Below, one piece after another: positions 1-9,683 of a DNA stretch of 10,274 bases. The notes under the pieces were generated by a model. It made no database searches, was not told where the DNA came from, and saw only the letters and a program-made list of their open reading frames with translations. Made by a program: the position numbers and the translations under genes. How positions within the stretch are numbered: position 1 is the first letter of the stretch; each line of letters begins with the position of its first letter. Source of the stretch: Jatrophihabitans sp. (GTDB lineage: Bacteria; Actinomycetota; Actinomycetes; Mycobacteriales; Jatrophihabitantaceae); NCBI GenBank assembly GCA_004299665.1, contig SCQZ01000114.1:1-10274 (forward strand), in the 5' to 3' direction.

Positions 1-786
1 CTCGATGCTGCCCGTGCCCCCACCGTTCACGAACTCCAGCGGTGCGATCCGCCGCACCGCCGCCACGACCTCGGCACGGCGCCCGGCAAGTTCGTGCAGC
101 GACATCCGCTGCATGCCCCGGATCTGCAGCCGGCCGGCAAACGAGCCCGCGTTGTCCGCCACGCCCGCGACCTGCCCCTCGTAGGACATCATCCCGACGA
201 GCCGGAACCGCGGGCGCGCCACGATCGCCCGCGCCAGCGCCTCGGCCTCGCGGACCTCGTGCACGGGTGAGCGTCGCGGGCCGAGGTGCACGCGCCCGTG
301 CAGCAGCCGTAGCGAGGCGTCCAGTTCGAGGCAGACGCGGATCGGCGGCCCACCCGGTCCGGCGGCGTCCTCGACGAGGGCGAGCTGCTCGACGGAGTCG
401 ATCATGATGGTGACGCGTGCGGCGAGGGCCTCGTCGTTGCCCAGCCGGTGCAGCGCGGCCCGGTGCACGCTCGGGTAGGCGACGACGACGTCGTCGGCGA
501 GGCCGTCGGCTCCGTCGGCGAGCCAGAGCGCCTCGGGAAGTGTCAGCGCGAGCACCCCGCGGTACCCGGGCAGCGCCAGCACCGCCCGGGTGATCTCGCG
601 ACATCGCACCGACTTGGACGCGACCCGGACCGGCTTGCCCGCGGCGCGGCGTACCAGGGCGGCGGCGTTCGCCTGCAACGCGCGCCGGTCCACGACGGCG
701 AAGGGCGGTTCGAGGGCGGACGTGGCGGCGGACATCTGGGGGTAGGTCGAGCCGGTGCGTGAGACGTCGCCACGCAGGTCGATCAC
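1..786 (-). CDS. Amino acid deaminase/aldolase, alanine racemase-fold PLP enzyme (3' end outside window)
   Basis: The first 262 codons are present and the frame is open to the left edge. Reading the minus strand gives an alanine-racemase N-terminal (fold type III, PLP-binding barrel) domain: PPFAVVDRRAL near residue 27, then VRVASKSVRC, whose Lys58 is the expected PLP Schiff-base lysine. It continues through ALWLADG, a VCLELDASLRLL strand and RFRLVGMMSYEGQ, ending in EFVNGGGTGS. This pattern matches actinobacterial proteins annotated amino acid deaminase/aldolase, relatives of D-threonine aldolase and D-serine dehydratase. The true substrate is unknown; a D-hydroxy amino acid is an inference from the family. 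The GTG start at 786 overlaps the transporter stop by four bases (GTGA), implying coupled translation as the third gene of the metH operon. Met18 is a later possible start but would lose the overlap. No signal peptide is visible, so it should be cytoplasmic. Confidence 0.85.
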   Translation of the reverse strand, partial: MIDLRGDVSRTGSTYPQMSAATSALEPPFAVVDRRALQANAAALVRRAAGKPVRVASKSVRCREITRAVLALPGYRGVLALTLPEALWLADGADGLADDVVVAYPSVHRAALHRLGNDEALAARVTIMIDSVEQLALVEDAAGPGGPPIRVCLELDASLRLLHGRVHLGPRRSPVHEVREAEALARAIVARPRFRLVGMMSYEGQVAGVADNAGSFAGRLQIRGMQRMSLHELAGRRAEVVAAVRRIAPLEFVNGGGTGSIE

Positions 787-1990
787 GATCGGGCCGGGGC
801 GGTCCGCGGCAGCACCGCGACGTACGGGGCCAGCGATCGCAGCAGCGGGACGGCAGCGAACGTCACGGCCGCCATCAGCACGAAGGCGCCGAGCGGGTGG
901 TGCACCACGGTGCCGACGACGCCCGTCACCACCAGGGCGCCGGCCTGCCCGAACAGCCAGATCAGCCCGGCTGCCGTGCTGTCGCCGCCGGCGCCGCGGC
1001 GCTCGGTGAGTTCCAGCACGATGGGCAGGCACGGAAGCAGCAGGAACCCGAACACCGCGAACGTCGCGAGCGCCATGGCGAGCCCGGGCGCCGCGGCCAG
1101 CAGTGCGCACGACGCGGCCGTCACCAGCAAGGCTGCCGCCATCGCCGCCAGTTCCCGTCGCCGCCGCACCGCGGCGACCGGCAGCAACGCGCAGCCCGCG
1201 ACGCCCGCGACGATGTTGACCAGCAGCACGATGCCCGCCTGGCTGCTGGTGACCCCGGCCGGGTCCAGCAGCGCCTCGGCCCAGGTCGTCAGCGCGGTGA
1301 AGGTGCCGAAGGGGACGAACACCAGCAGGCACAGGCGGCGCACGAGGGGATCGCGCCAGGTTGCCCGCAGCGCGCGCAGACCGGGCGCGGTCCGGTCGTG
1401 GCGGAAGGCCGCGCCCTTGCGCAGCGGCACCGCCACACACACCAGCGCGGCGACGCCGAGGATCGCATCGGTCGCCAGCACGGCCCGCAGCGGCACCGCG
1501 GCTGCCAGCACGAACGCGACGATCATGCCGGCGAAGGTGCTCGCCGTGCCGATGGCGATACCGGTCGCCCGGTCCGCCGGGCGCAGGTAGCGGCCGGCGA
1601 CGCCGGTGATGGCGGTGAGCACGAACGGCTGCGCGATCGCGAGCAGCGCCTGACCTGCGAGCTGCCAGTCGTAGTCGTCGCCCACGAGCCGCACGATCCC
1701 GGCGCACGCGGTGAGCACGGCCCCGACGAGCAGCCAGGGGCGGAACCCGCGGTCCAGCAGCAGGCCGGCGGGGACGGCCAGCACCACGTACCCGAGCGGC
1801 AGCACGTTCGCCAGCCACCCGATCGCGCTCTCGCTGACGCCGTAGTGCCTCGCGGCCTGCGTGGTGATGGGGGCGTACGTCAGCCACAGCAGTTGCGTGA
1901 CGGCCGCGACGCCGGCGAATCCGGCCAGGACGCTCCACCGGCTCGCGGCTGCGGCCGTCACGAGCGCCTCGCCCGGTCGGGCCGGCGCAC

Positions 1991-1994
<4 letters not shown>
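783..1994 (-). CDS. MFS transporter, FLVCR-like layout
   Basis: The product is a 403-residue, very hydrophobic protein with about twelve predicted membrane segments, the first near residues 22-40. Between segments 2 and 3 it has an MFS motif-A-like loop, GLLLDRGFRPWLLVG (about 77-91). The early pattern, an aromatic-rich first helix then YGVSESAIGWLANVLPLGYVV, and the later QPFVLTAITGVAGRYLRP with GIAIGT, recalls the FLVCR/MFSD7 group, whose animal members carry haem, choline or ethanolamine. That comparison is from memory and does not fix the substrate here. The GTG start at 1994 shares GTGA with the metH stop, and its own stop shares GTGA with the next gene, so it is the middle gene of a coupled operon. 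The same frame stays open far upstream inside metH, but nothing there resembles a protein, so the coupled GTG is chosen. It may move a substrate or product of the downstream PLP enzyme (inference). Confidence 0.87.
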
Positions 1995-5524
<3,530 letters not shown>

Positions 5525-5531
5525 GCCCGCA

Positions 5532-5537
5532 AGATTA
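5532..5537 (-). promoter_or_regulatory. Candidate metH -10 element (leaderless)
   Basis: On the minus strand TAATCT fits the actinobacterial TANNNT -10 and is followed by exactly seven bases before the metH ATG, so transcription would begin on the A of the start codon. No Shine-Dalgarno sequence is present between them. No good -35 hexamer is visible 17-18 bases upstream, which is common in this phylum. The arrangement is seen; promoter activity is inferred. Confidence 0.55.
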
Positions 5538-5547
5538 CCGGCCGGTA
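5536..5547. promoter_or_regulatory. 12-bp perfect palindrome abutting the metH -10, possible operator
   Basis: TACCGGCCGGTA is its own reverse complement and shares two bases with the proposed metH -10 element, filling the adjacent spacer. A dimeric regulator bound here would block RNA polymerase. In sequence this GC-rich such a palindrome can also occur by chance, and no known operator consensus was recognised. Confidence 0.25.
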
Positions 5548-5634
5548 TGCCCGGCTTCCTGGCGAGCCGCCGGCGTCGGCGTGAACCCGGGCGCGGCGGC
5601 AGCGCAACTGCGGCCGGGTACCGGGGCCCGGTCG

Positions 5635-5640
5635 TAGGGT
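5635..5640 (+). promoter_or_regulatory. Candidate -10 element for the PAC2 gene (leaderless)
   Basis: TAGGGT matches TANNNT and lies six bases before the ATG at 5647, a second leaderless-type arrangement in the metH/PAC2 divergent gap. The GAGGGG between them touches the start codon, too close for normal ribosome binding. No convincing -35 was seen. Confidence 0.45.
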
Positions 5641-5646
5641 GAGGGG

Positions 5647-6531
5647 ATGAGCGCGACCGAGCATGCAGGCTGGCCGGCGCTGACCGCACCGCTGCTGGTG
5701 GCCGCCTTCGAGGGGTGGAACGACGCGGGAGACGCGGCGACCGGCGCGATCGAGCACCTGGAACTGACCTGGGACGCGCAGCCGCTCACCGAGATCGACC
5801 CGGACGACTACTACGACTTCCAGGTCAACCGTCCCACCGTGTCGCTGGTCGAGGGCGTCACCCGCCGGGTGAGCTGGCCGACGACCCGGTTCGCGACCTG
5901 CCGCCCGCCGGGTGCGTCCTTCGACCTGGTACTCGTACGGGGCATCGAGCCGAACATGCGCTGGCGGGGCTTCTGCCGGGAACTGATCGGCGTCATCGAC
6001 GAGTTGCAGGTCCGCACGGTCGTCACCCTCGGCGCGCTGCTGTCGGACACGCCCCACACCCGCCCGATCCAGGTCAGCGGTACGGCGTACGACGCCGAGT
6101 CCGTCGCCCGCTACGGGCTGGAGGCCTCGCGCTACGAGGGGCCGACCGGCATCGTCGGCGTGCTGCAGGACGCCTGCGTGGGCGCGGGCATCCCGGCACT
6201 CTCGTTCTGGGCGGGGGTGCCGCACTACGTGTCGCAGCCGCCGAACCCGAAGGCGACGATCGCGCTGCTGCACGCCATCGAGGACGTCCTGGACGTCCCT
6301 GTTCCGCTGGGCGAACTGCCGCAGCAGGCCGACGAGTGGCAAAAGCTCGTCGACGAGATGGCCGCGGAGGACGAGGAGGTGTCCGAGTACATCCGCAACC
6401 TCGAGGAGCGGGACGACGAGATCGACCGGGGTGAGCTGAAGGCCGTCTCCGGCGAGGCGATCGCGCGCGAGTTCGAGCGGTACCTGCGACGCCGGGACCG
6501 CGGCACCGGTCACGCCGGCGGGCACGGCTGA
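5647..6531 (+). CDS. PAC2 family protein (proteasome assembly chaperone-like fold)
   Basis: The product has 294 residues. The start of the fold is PLLVAAFEGWNDAGDAATGAI (about 15-35), followed by PDDYYDFQVNRPTV, LVLVRGIEPNMRWRGFC, VVTLGALLSDTPHTRP and GVPHYVSQPPNPKA, the signature stretches of bacterial PAC2 proteins. The last 80 residues are rich in Glu, Asp and Arg and probably helical (EEDEEVSEYIRNLEERDDEI), ending in a Gly/His tail. PAC2 proteins share a fold with eukaryotic proteasome assembly chaperones; their biochemical role in actinomycetes is not settled and a proteasome link remains inference. The M. tuberculosis counterpart by position would be Rv2125, next to metH as here. The gene diverges from metH and converges on mshC. 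ATG 5647 is preferred because the family match starts about 15 residues later and a -10 sits just upstream. Confidence 0.9.
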   Translation: MSATEHAGWPALTAPLLVAAFEGWNDAGDAATGAIEHLELTWDAQPLTEIDPDDYYDFQVNRPTVSLVEGVTRRVSWPTTRFATCRPPGASFDLVLVRGIEPNMRWRGFCRELIGVIDELQVRTVVTLGALLSDTPHTRPIQVSGTAYDAESVARYGLEASRYEGPTGIVGVLQDACVGAGIPALSFWAGVPHYVSQPPNPKATIALLHAIEDVLDVPVPLGELPQQADEWQKLVDEMAAEDEEVSEYIRNLEERDDEIDRGELKAVSGEAIAREFERYLRRRDRGTGHAGGHG

Positions 6532-6551
6532 CCCACCCCGATCGACCGGCC

Positions 6552-6617
6552 CCGTGCACCTTCCCGCCTGAAACGTGCGCCGCGGAGCCCCCGGAACCGT
6601 GCACTTCCGGCGGGAAG
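6552..6617. repeat. Intergenic GTGCAC repeat and nested hairpins between convergent genes, possible bidirectional terminator
   Basis: Three imperfect units start with CGTGCAC, CGTGCGC and CGTGCAC at 6553, 6574 and 6598, spaced 21 and 24 bases. An outer 9-bp perfect inverted repeat, CTTCCCGCC (6560-6568) with GGCGGGAAG (6609-6617), encloses an inner 6-bp hairpin CCGGAA (6591-6596) with TTCCGG (6605-6610). The cluster fills most of the 105-bp gap between the PAC2 stop and the mshC stop. It lacks a T-run on either strand, so it is not a standard intrinsic terminator, yet position and structure suit one serving both genes. It may instead be one copy of a dispersed intergenic repeat. Confidence 0.55.
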
Positions 6618-6636
6618 CGACGCCGACGGCCCGTCC

Positions 6637-7854
6637 TCAGCGCAGCGCGACGCCCAGCAGCGCGTCGACGGCGTCCGCCACGATCGCCGGTGCCCCGGCG
6701 TGGTCACCCGCGCCGGCCGCCCAGTTGTCGACGGCGGCCATCGCGGCGGTGCTGTCCAGGTCGTCGGCGAGCCGGTCCCGGAGCGCGGCGAGCAGGGGCT
6801 CCGCCGGGGGGCCGGCGGGGCGGTCGGCGGCGCTGCGCCACCGGGCGAGCCGCTCCTCCGCCGCGGGCAGCCGCCCGCCGGTCCACTCCCGGTCCGCGCG
6901 GTAGTGACCGTCGAGCAGCGCCAAGCGGATCGCCATCGGTTCCACCCCCGCGGCGCGCAGCTTGGAGACCAGGACCAGGTTCCCTCGCGACTTGCTCATC
7001 TTCTCGCCGTCCAGCCCGATCATGCCGGCGTGCACGTAGTGCCGGGCGAACGGATGGGCGCCGGTGAGCGCCTCGGCGTGCGCGGCCGAGTGCTCGTGGT
7101 GCGGGAACACCAGGTCCGAGCCGCCGCCCTGGACGTCGAACCCCATCCCGAGCCGGTTCAGCGCGATCACCGAGCATTCGATGTGCCACCCCGGCCGGCC
7201 CCGCCCGAGTGAGGTCGGCCACGACGGCTCCCCCGGCCGTTCGGCGCGCCACAGCAGCGAGTCCAGGGGGTCGCGCTTGCCCGGACGCTGCGGATCGCCG
7301 CCGCGCTCGGCGAACAGGTCCAGCATCGTCGCCCGGTCGTAGCCCGACTCGTAGCCGAAGTGCCCGGTGGCCGCGACGTCGAAGTACACGTCGTCGTCGA
7401 GGCGGTACGCCGCGCCGGATTCCAGCAGGGCCGAGATCGCGGGAACCAGTTCGGGCACCGACTCCACCGCCCCGACATATTCATCGGGGGGCAGCACCCG
7501 CAGCGCGGTCATGTCCGAGCGGAACAGGTCGGTCTCCCGCGCTGCCAGGTCGGTCCAGTCCTCGCCGGTGCGGGCCGCCCGCTCGAGCAACGGGTCGTCG
7601 ACGTCGGTCACGTTCTGCACGTACCGCACCGCGTGGCCGGCGTCGCGCCACACGCGCTGCACCAGGTCGAAGGCGAGGTAGGTGGCCGCGTGGCCCAGGT
7701 GCGTCGCGTCGTACGGCGTGATGCCGCAGACGTACATCCCGGCGACCGCCCCCGGCGCGGTGGCCGTGACCGCGCGGCGGGAGGTGTCGTACAGCCGTAG
7801 CGGGGAGCCCCGACCGGGCAGTTGGGGAACCTCGCACGCCGCCCATGCATCCAC
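6637..7854 (-). CDS. mshC: L-cysteine:1D-myo-inositol 2-amino-2-deoxy-alpha-D-glucopyranoside ligase (mycothiol synthesis)
   Basis: This 405-residue cytoplasmic enzyme uses ATP to join cysteine to glucosaminyl-inositol, the third enzymatic stage of mycothiol synthesis. It is a cysteinyl-tRNA synthetase relative: YVCGITPYDATHLGHAATYL (41-60) carries zinc ligand Cys43 and the HLGH adenylation motif (52-55); WHIECSVIALN carries Cys227; FPHHEHS (about 250-256) supplies a zinc-binding His; KMSKS is at 285-289. The phrase TPYDATHLGHA and the short length, lacking the tRNA anticodon-binding region, mark MshC rather than CysS. GTG 7854 is chosen because it gives MDAW ahead of VPQLPGRG, aligning with the MQSW start I recall for mycobacterial MshC. 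A TTG three codons earlier is possible but lies inside the likely promoter. It converges with PAC2 and diverges from the SRPBCC gene, so it appears to be a single-gene unit. Confidence 0.95.
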   Translation of the reverse strand: MDAWAACEVPQLPGRGSPLRLYDTSRRAVTATAPGAVAGMYVCGITPYDATHLGHAATYLAFDLVQRVWRDAGHAVRYVQNVTDVDDPLLERAARTGEDWTDLAARETDLFRSDMTALRVLPPDEYVGAVESVPELVPAISALLESGAAYRLDDDVYFDVAATGHFGYESGYDRATMLDLFAERGGDPQRPGKRDPLDSLLWRAERPGEPSWPTSLGRGRPGWHIECSVIALNRLGMGFDVQGGGSDLVFPHHEHSAAHAEALTGAHPFARHYVHAGMIGLDGEKMSKSRGNLVLVSKLRAAGVEPMAIRLALLDGHYRADREWTGGRLPAAEERLARWRSAADRPAGPPAEPLLAALRDRLADDLDSTAAMAAVDNWAAGAGDHAGAPAIVADAVDALLGVALR

Positions 7855-7861
7855 GGCGGCC

Positions 7862-7867
7862 AACCTA
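7862..7867 (-). promoter_or_regulatory. Candidate mshC -10 element (leaderless)
   Basis: On the minus strand TAGGTT fits TANNNT and is followed by seven bases and then GTG 7854, so the transcript would start at the start codon. This supports the GTG over the upstream TTG, whose last two bases lie in this hexamer. The matching -35 position would fall at the first codons of the opposite SRPBCC gene. Confidence 0.5.
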
Positions 7868-7872
7868 TCGGG

Positions 7873-7878
7873 CAGACT
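7873..7878 (+). promoter_or_regulatory. Candidate -10 element for the SRPBCC gene
   Basis: CAGACT departs from TANNNT only at its first base and lies seven bases before the GTG at 7886, the same spacing as the mshC element on the other strand. No ribosome binding site is evident. Its -35 position would fall in the first codons of mshC, so the two promoters interleave. Confidence 0.35.
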
Positions 7879-7885
7879 CGTCGGC

Positions 7886-8338
7886 GTGAGCGCCTACCTC
7901 GTCAGCGTCAGCAAGGTCATTGCCGCACCCGCGCAGAAGTTGTTCGACATCGTGGCCGATCCTGCGATGCACCCGGTGATCGACGGCTCCGGCAGCGTGC
8001 GCGGCACGGCGGGGGCGAACCCGGACCGGCTGTCGCTGGAGGCGACCTTCGGCATGGACATGCACCTCGGCGCGTCCTACAAGATCAAGAACACGGTGGT
8101 GGAGTTCGACGAGCCACGCACCATCGGGTGGCGGCACTTCAACGGCCACGTCTGGCGGTACCTGTTCGAGCCGGTCGCGGACGGTACGCGGGTGACCGAG
8201 CAGTGGGACGCGCGTCCGGTGCCCCTCTGGCGGCGCCCGGCGCTGATCCTCATGGGATTCCCCGCGCGCAACCGCACCGGCATGGCCGCCACCCTCGAGC
8301 GGCTGGCCGAGGTGGCGGGAACCACCCCCGCCGCGTAG
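7886..8338 (+). CDS. SRPBCC family (polyketide cyclase/dehydrase-like) protein
   Basis: The product has 150 residues with an SRPBCC (START/Bet v 1-like) fold: YLVSVSKVIAAPAQKLFDIVADPAMHPVIDGSG (4-36) is the typical first strand, helix and turn, followed by FGMDMHLGASYKIKNTVVEF, TIGWRHFNGHVWRYLFEPV and a C-terminal amphipathic helix (TGMAATLERLAEVA). Such proteins bind hydrophobic ligands in a deep pocket; no ligand or catalytic residue can be named here. The frame is open upstream into mshC antisense sequence, but the family start fits GTG 7886. It diverges from mshC with 31 bp between starts and ends 7 bp before the convergent SCO1664-family gene. It is not part of the neighbouring minus-strand cluster, so it was probably inserted or rearranged there. 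Confidence 0.87.
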   Translation: MSAYLVSVSKVIAAPAQKLFDIVADPAMHPVIDGSGSVRGTAGANPDRLSLEATFGMDMHLGASYKIKNTVVEFDEPRTIGWRHFNGHVWRYLFEPVADGTRVTEQWDARPVPLWRRPALILMGFPARNRTGMAATLERLAEVAGTTPAA

Positions 8339-8345
8339 CCAGGGT

Positions 8346-9092
8346 TCAGATCGGGGGCCACGGTACCGGCGGCCAGTCGCCGCTGGGTTCGGGGAACAGC
8401 CCGGCGGCGAGCAGGCGGCGCAGTCGCAACTGGGTGGCGCGGACCTCGCGCCGGGTGACCAGTTCGGCCAGGCGGGTGCCGAGCTGCCCGCGCACCTGGT
8501 CCTGCAGCCGTTCCAGGACCGCGCGAGTCTCCTCCGGGATGCGCTGCCCGGCCCATTGCCACAGCACGGTCCGCAGCTTGTCCTCGGCGTGGAAACAGAC
8601 CCCGTGATCGACCCCGTAGAGCGCGCCGGAGCGCGTCGGGAGCAGGTGGCCGCCCTTGCGGTCGGCGTTGTTCACGACGGCGTCGAACGCCGCGATGCGC
8701 CGCAGCCGCTCGTCGCGGGAGCCCCGCAGCAGCGCGATCAGGTCCACGTCGTCGTCGGTGTCGATCCACAGCTGCACCATGCCGGGACCGAGCGGACCGT
8801 CCCGCAGGACCGTCGGCGGCACGACCTCCCACCCGGCGGCGGCGGACACCTCGTACGCCGCGACCTCCCGCCCCGCCAGGGTGCCGTCCGGGAAGTCCCA
8901 CAGCGGCCGCTCCCCCGCCACGGGCTTGTAGACGCACGCGGCGCTCACGCCGTCGGCGGTCATCGCGCAGTAGAGGGTGGCGTTCGACGCCGCCACGACG
9001 CGTCCCTCGACCTCCAACGCCCCCTCGCGCAGCAGCGCGAGCGCGTCGGCGGTGGCGAGCTCGCGCGGCGGTGTCAGTCCCTCGATGGTCAC
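8346..9092 (-). CDS. SCO1664 family protein with PI3/4-kinase-like motifs
   Basis: The product has 248 residues. The family (TIGR03843, from memory) is mostly actinobacterial, uncharacterised and distantly similar to phosphatidylinositol 3-/4-kinases. Kinase-like elements appear in order: CVYKPVAGERPLWDFPDGT (53-71) with Lys56 as a likely ATP-contacting lysine; AAYEVS (78-83); LWIDTDDD near the hinge position (108-115); FDAVVNNADRKGGHLL (136-151), resembling a catalytic loop with Asp144 and nearby Asn residues; and YGVDHGVCF (159-167), placed like a metal-binding DFG with Asp162. Whether it phosphorylates a lipid, protein or small molecule is unknown. GTG 9092 follows the DUF3090 stop by nine bases, so it is probably the last gene of a three-gene operon. 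It converges with the SRPBCC gene at a 7-bp gap, too small for a separate terminator. Confidence 0.87.
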   Translation of the reverse strand: MTIEGLTPPRELATADALALLREGALEVEGRVVAASNATLYCAMTADGVSAACVYKPVAGERPLWDFPDGTLAGREVAAYEVSAAAGWEVVPPTVLRDGPLGPGMVQLWIDTDDDVDLIALLRGSRDERLRRIAAFDAVVNNADRKGGHLLPTRSGALYGVDHGVCFHAEDKLRTVLWQWAGQRIPEETRAVLERLQDQVRGQLGTRLAELVTRREVRATQLRLRRLLAAGLFPEPSGDWPPVPWPPI

Positions 9093-9101
9093 GGACCCGG
9101 C

Positions 9102-9665
9102 CTACCCGGCGGCCGGGGCGGTGCGGTGGTAACCGTTCAGGCGGGGACAGACGTGACCTTGGGCGTCCAGCGGCCGACCGCACAGCGGGCAGGGGCGCCG
9201 TCCGGCCGCGATGACGCGCCGCGCCCGCTCGACGAAGGCGCGCGCCCGGGCCGGCTCGAGGCGGACCCGCAGCGCGTCGGGGCCGTCGTCGGCGTCCTCG
9301 AGCAACGTGCGCTCGGCCTCCTCGGCGTCCGCGGCCGGCGCCTGCGCCTCGATGACCACCAGCCCCGACTCGCCGTCCCACGCGAGCGCCATCGCGTTGA
9401 CGCGGAACTCCTCCTCGATCGGCTGGGACAGTGCGTCCTGGTCGAGGTGATCCGCGGGCAGCGCCGTGCCGGTGCGTTCGACCACGTCGTCGAGGAGTTG
9501 CTCGAGGCGGTCGGCCAGCACGCTGACCTGCTGCTTCTCGATCGCGACCGACACCACCCGCGAGCCGTCACTCGCCTGCAGGAAGAACACGCGTTCGCCC
9601 GGCGTCCCCACCGTTCCGGTGACGAAGCGCTCGGGTCGGTCGAACACGAAGATCTGCCGCGACAT
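9102..9665 (-). CDS. DUF3090 family protein with C-terminal Cys cluster
   Basis: The product has 187 residues and belongs to DUF3090 (TIGR03847 from memory), an actinobacterial family of unknown function. It begins MSRQIFVFDRPERFVTGTVG and has a beta-rich N-terminal part (RVFFLQASDGSRVVSVAIEKQQV), a helix with DRLEQLLDDVVER, a strand pair EFRVNAMALAWD and GLVVIEAQA, an acidic helix (AEEAERTLLEDADDG), then RARAFVERARRVIAAGRRPCPLCGRPLD. The C terminus has CPLCGRPLDAQGHVCPRLNGY (159-179); Cys159, Cys162, His171 and Cys173 could bind zinc. The gene sits between the phosphatase (18-base gap) and the SCO1664-family gene (9-base gap), the conserved order as I recall it. ATG 9665 is preceded by GGGG 4-7 bases upstream, an acceptable ribosome site. 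No catalytic function can be assigned. Confidence 0.9.
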   Translation of the reverse strand: MSRQIFVFDRPERFVTGTVGTPGERVFFLQASDGSRVVSVAIEKQQVSVLADRLEQLLDDVVERTGTALPADHLDQDALSQPIEEEFRVNAMALAWDGESGLVVIEAQAPAADAEEAERTLLEDADDGPDALRVRLEPARARAFVERARRVIAAGRRPCPLCGRPLDAQGHVCPRLNGYHRTAPAAG

Positions 9666-9673
9666 GATGCCCC

Positions 9674-9679
9674 AGACTA
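9674..9679 (-). promoter_or_regulatory. Possible internal -10 element before the DUF3090 gene
   Basis: TAGTCT on the minus strand fits TANNNT and lies eight bases before the DUF3090 ATG, inside the 18-base gap after the phosphatase stop. It could add transcription of the last two operon genes. The spacing is one base longer than at metH and mshC, and the gap also holds a plausible GGGG ribosome site. Confidence 0.25.
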
Positions 9680-9683
9680 GTGT

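Noticed and set aside
5525..5646. Cobalamin riboswitch upstream of metH
   Set aside because: The gap is only 122 bp, is shared with a divergent gene, and shows no B12-box-like motif; the -10 element lies at the start codon.
5525..5689. N-terminal extension of metH to a start at 5689
   Set aside because: The added residues are Arg/Pro-rich and unlike MetH N termini, and the extension would overlap the start of the divergent PAC2 gene. ATG 5524 fits the family and the -10 spacing.
6637..7854. Annotation as cysteinyl-tRNA synthetase (cysS)
   Set aside because: The protein is too short, lacks the anticodon-binding C terminus, and carries the MshC-type TPYDATHLGHA motif.
7682..7885. Upstream extension of the SRPBCC gene into the mshC region
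   Set aside because: The extra residues are antisense to conserved MshC sequence and precede the normal first strand of the SRPBCC fold.
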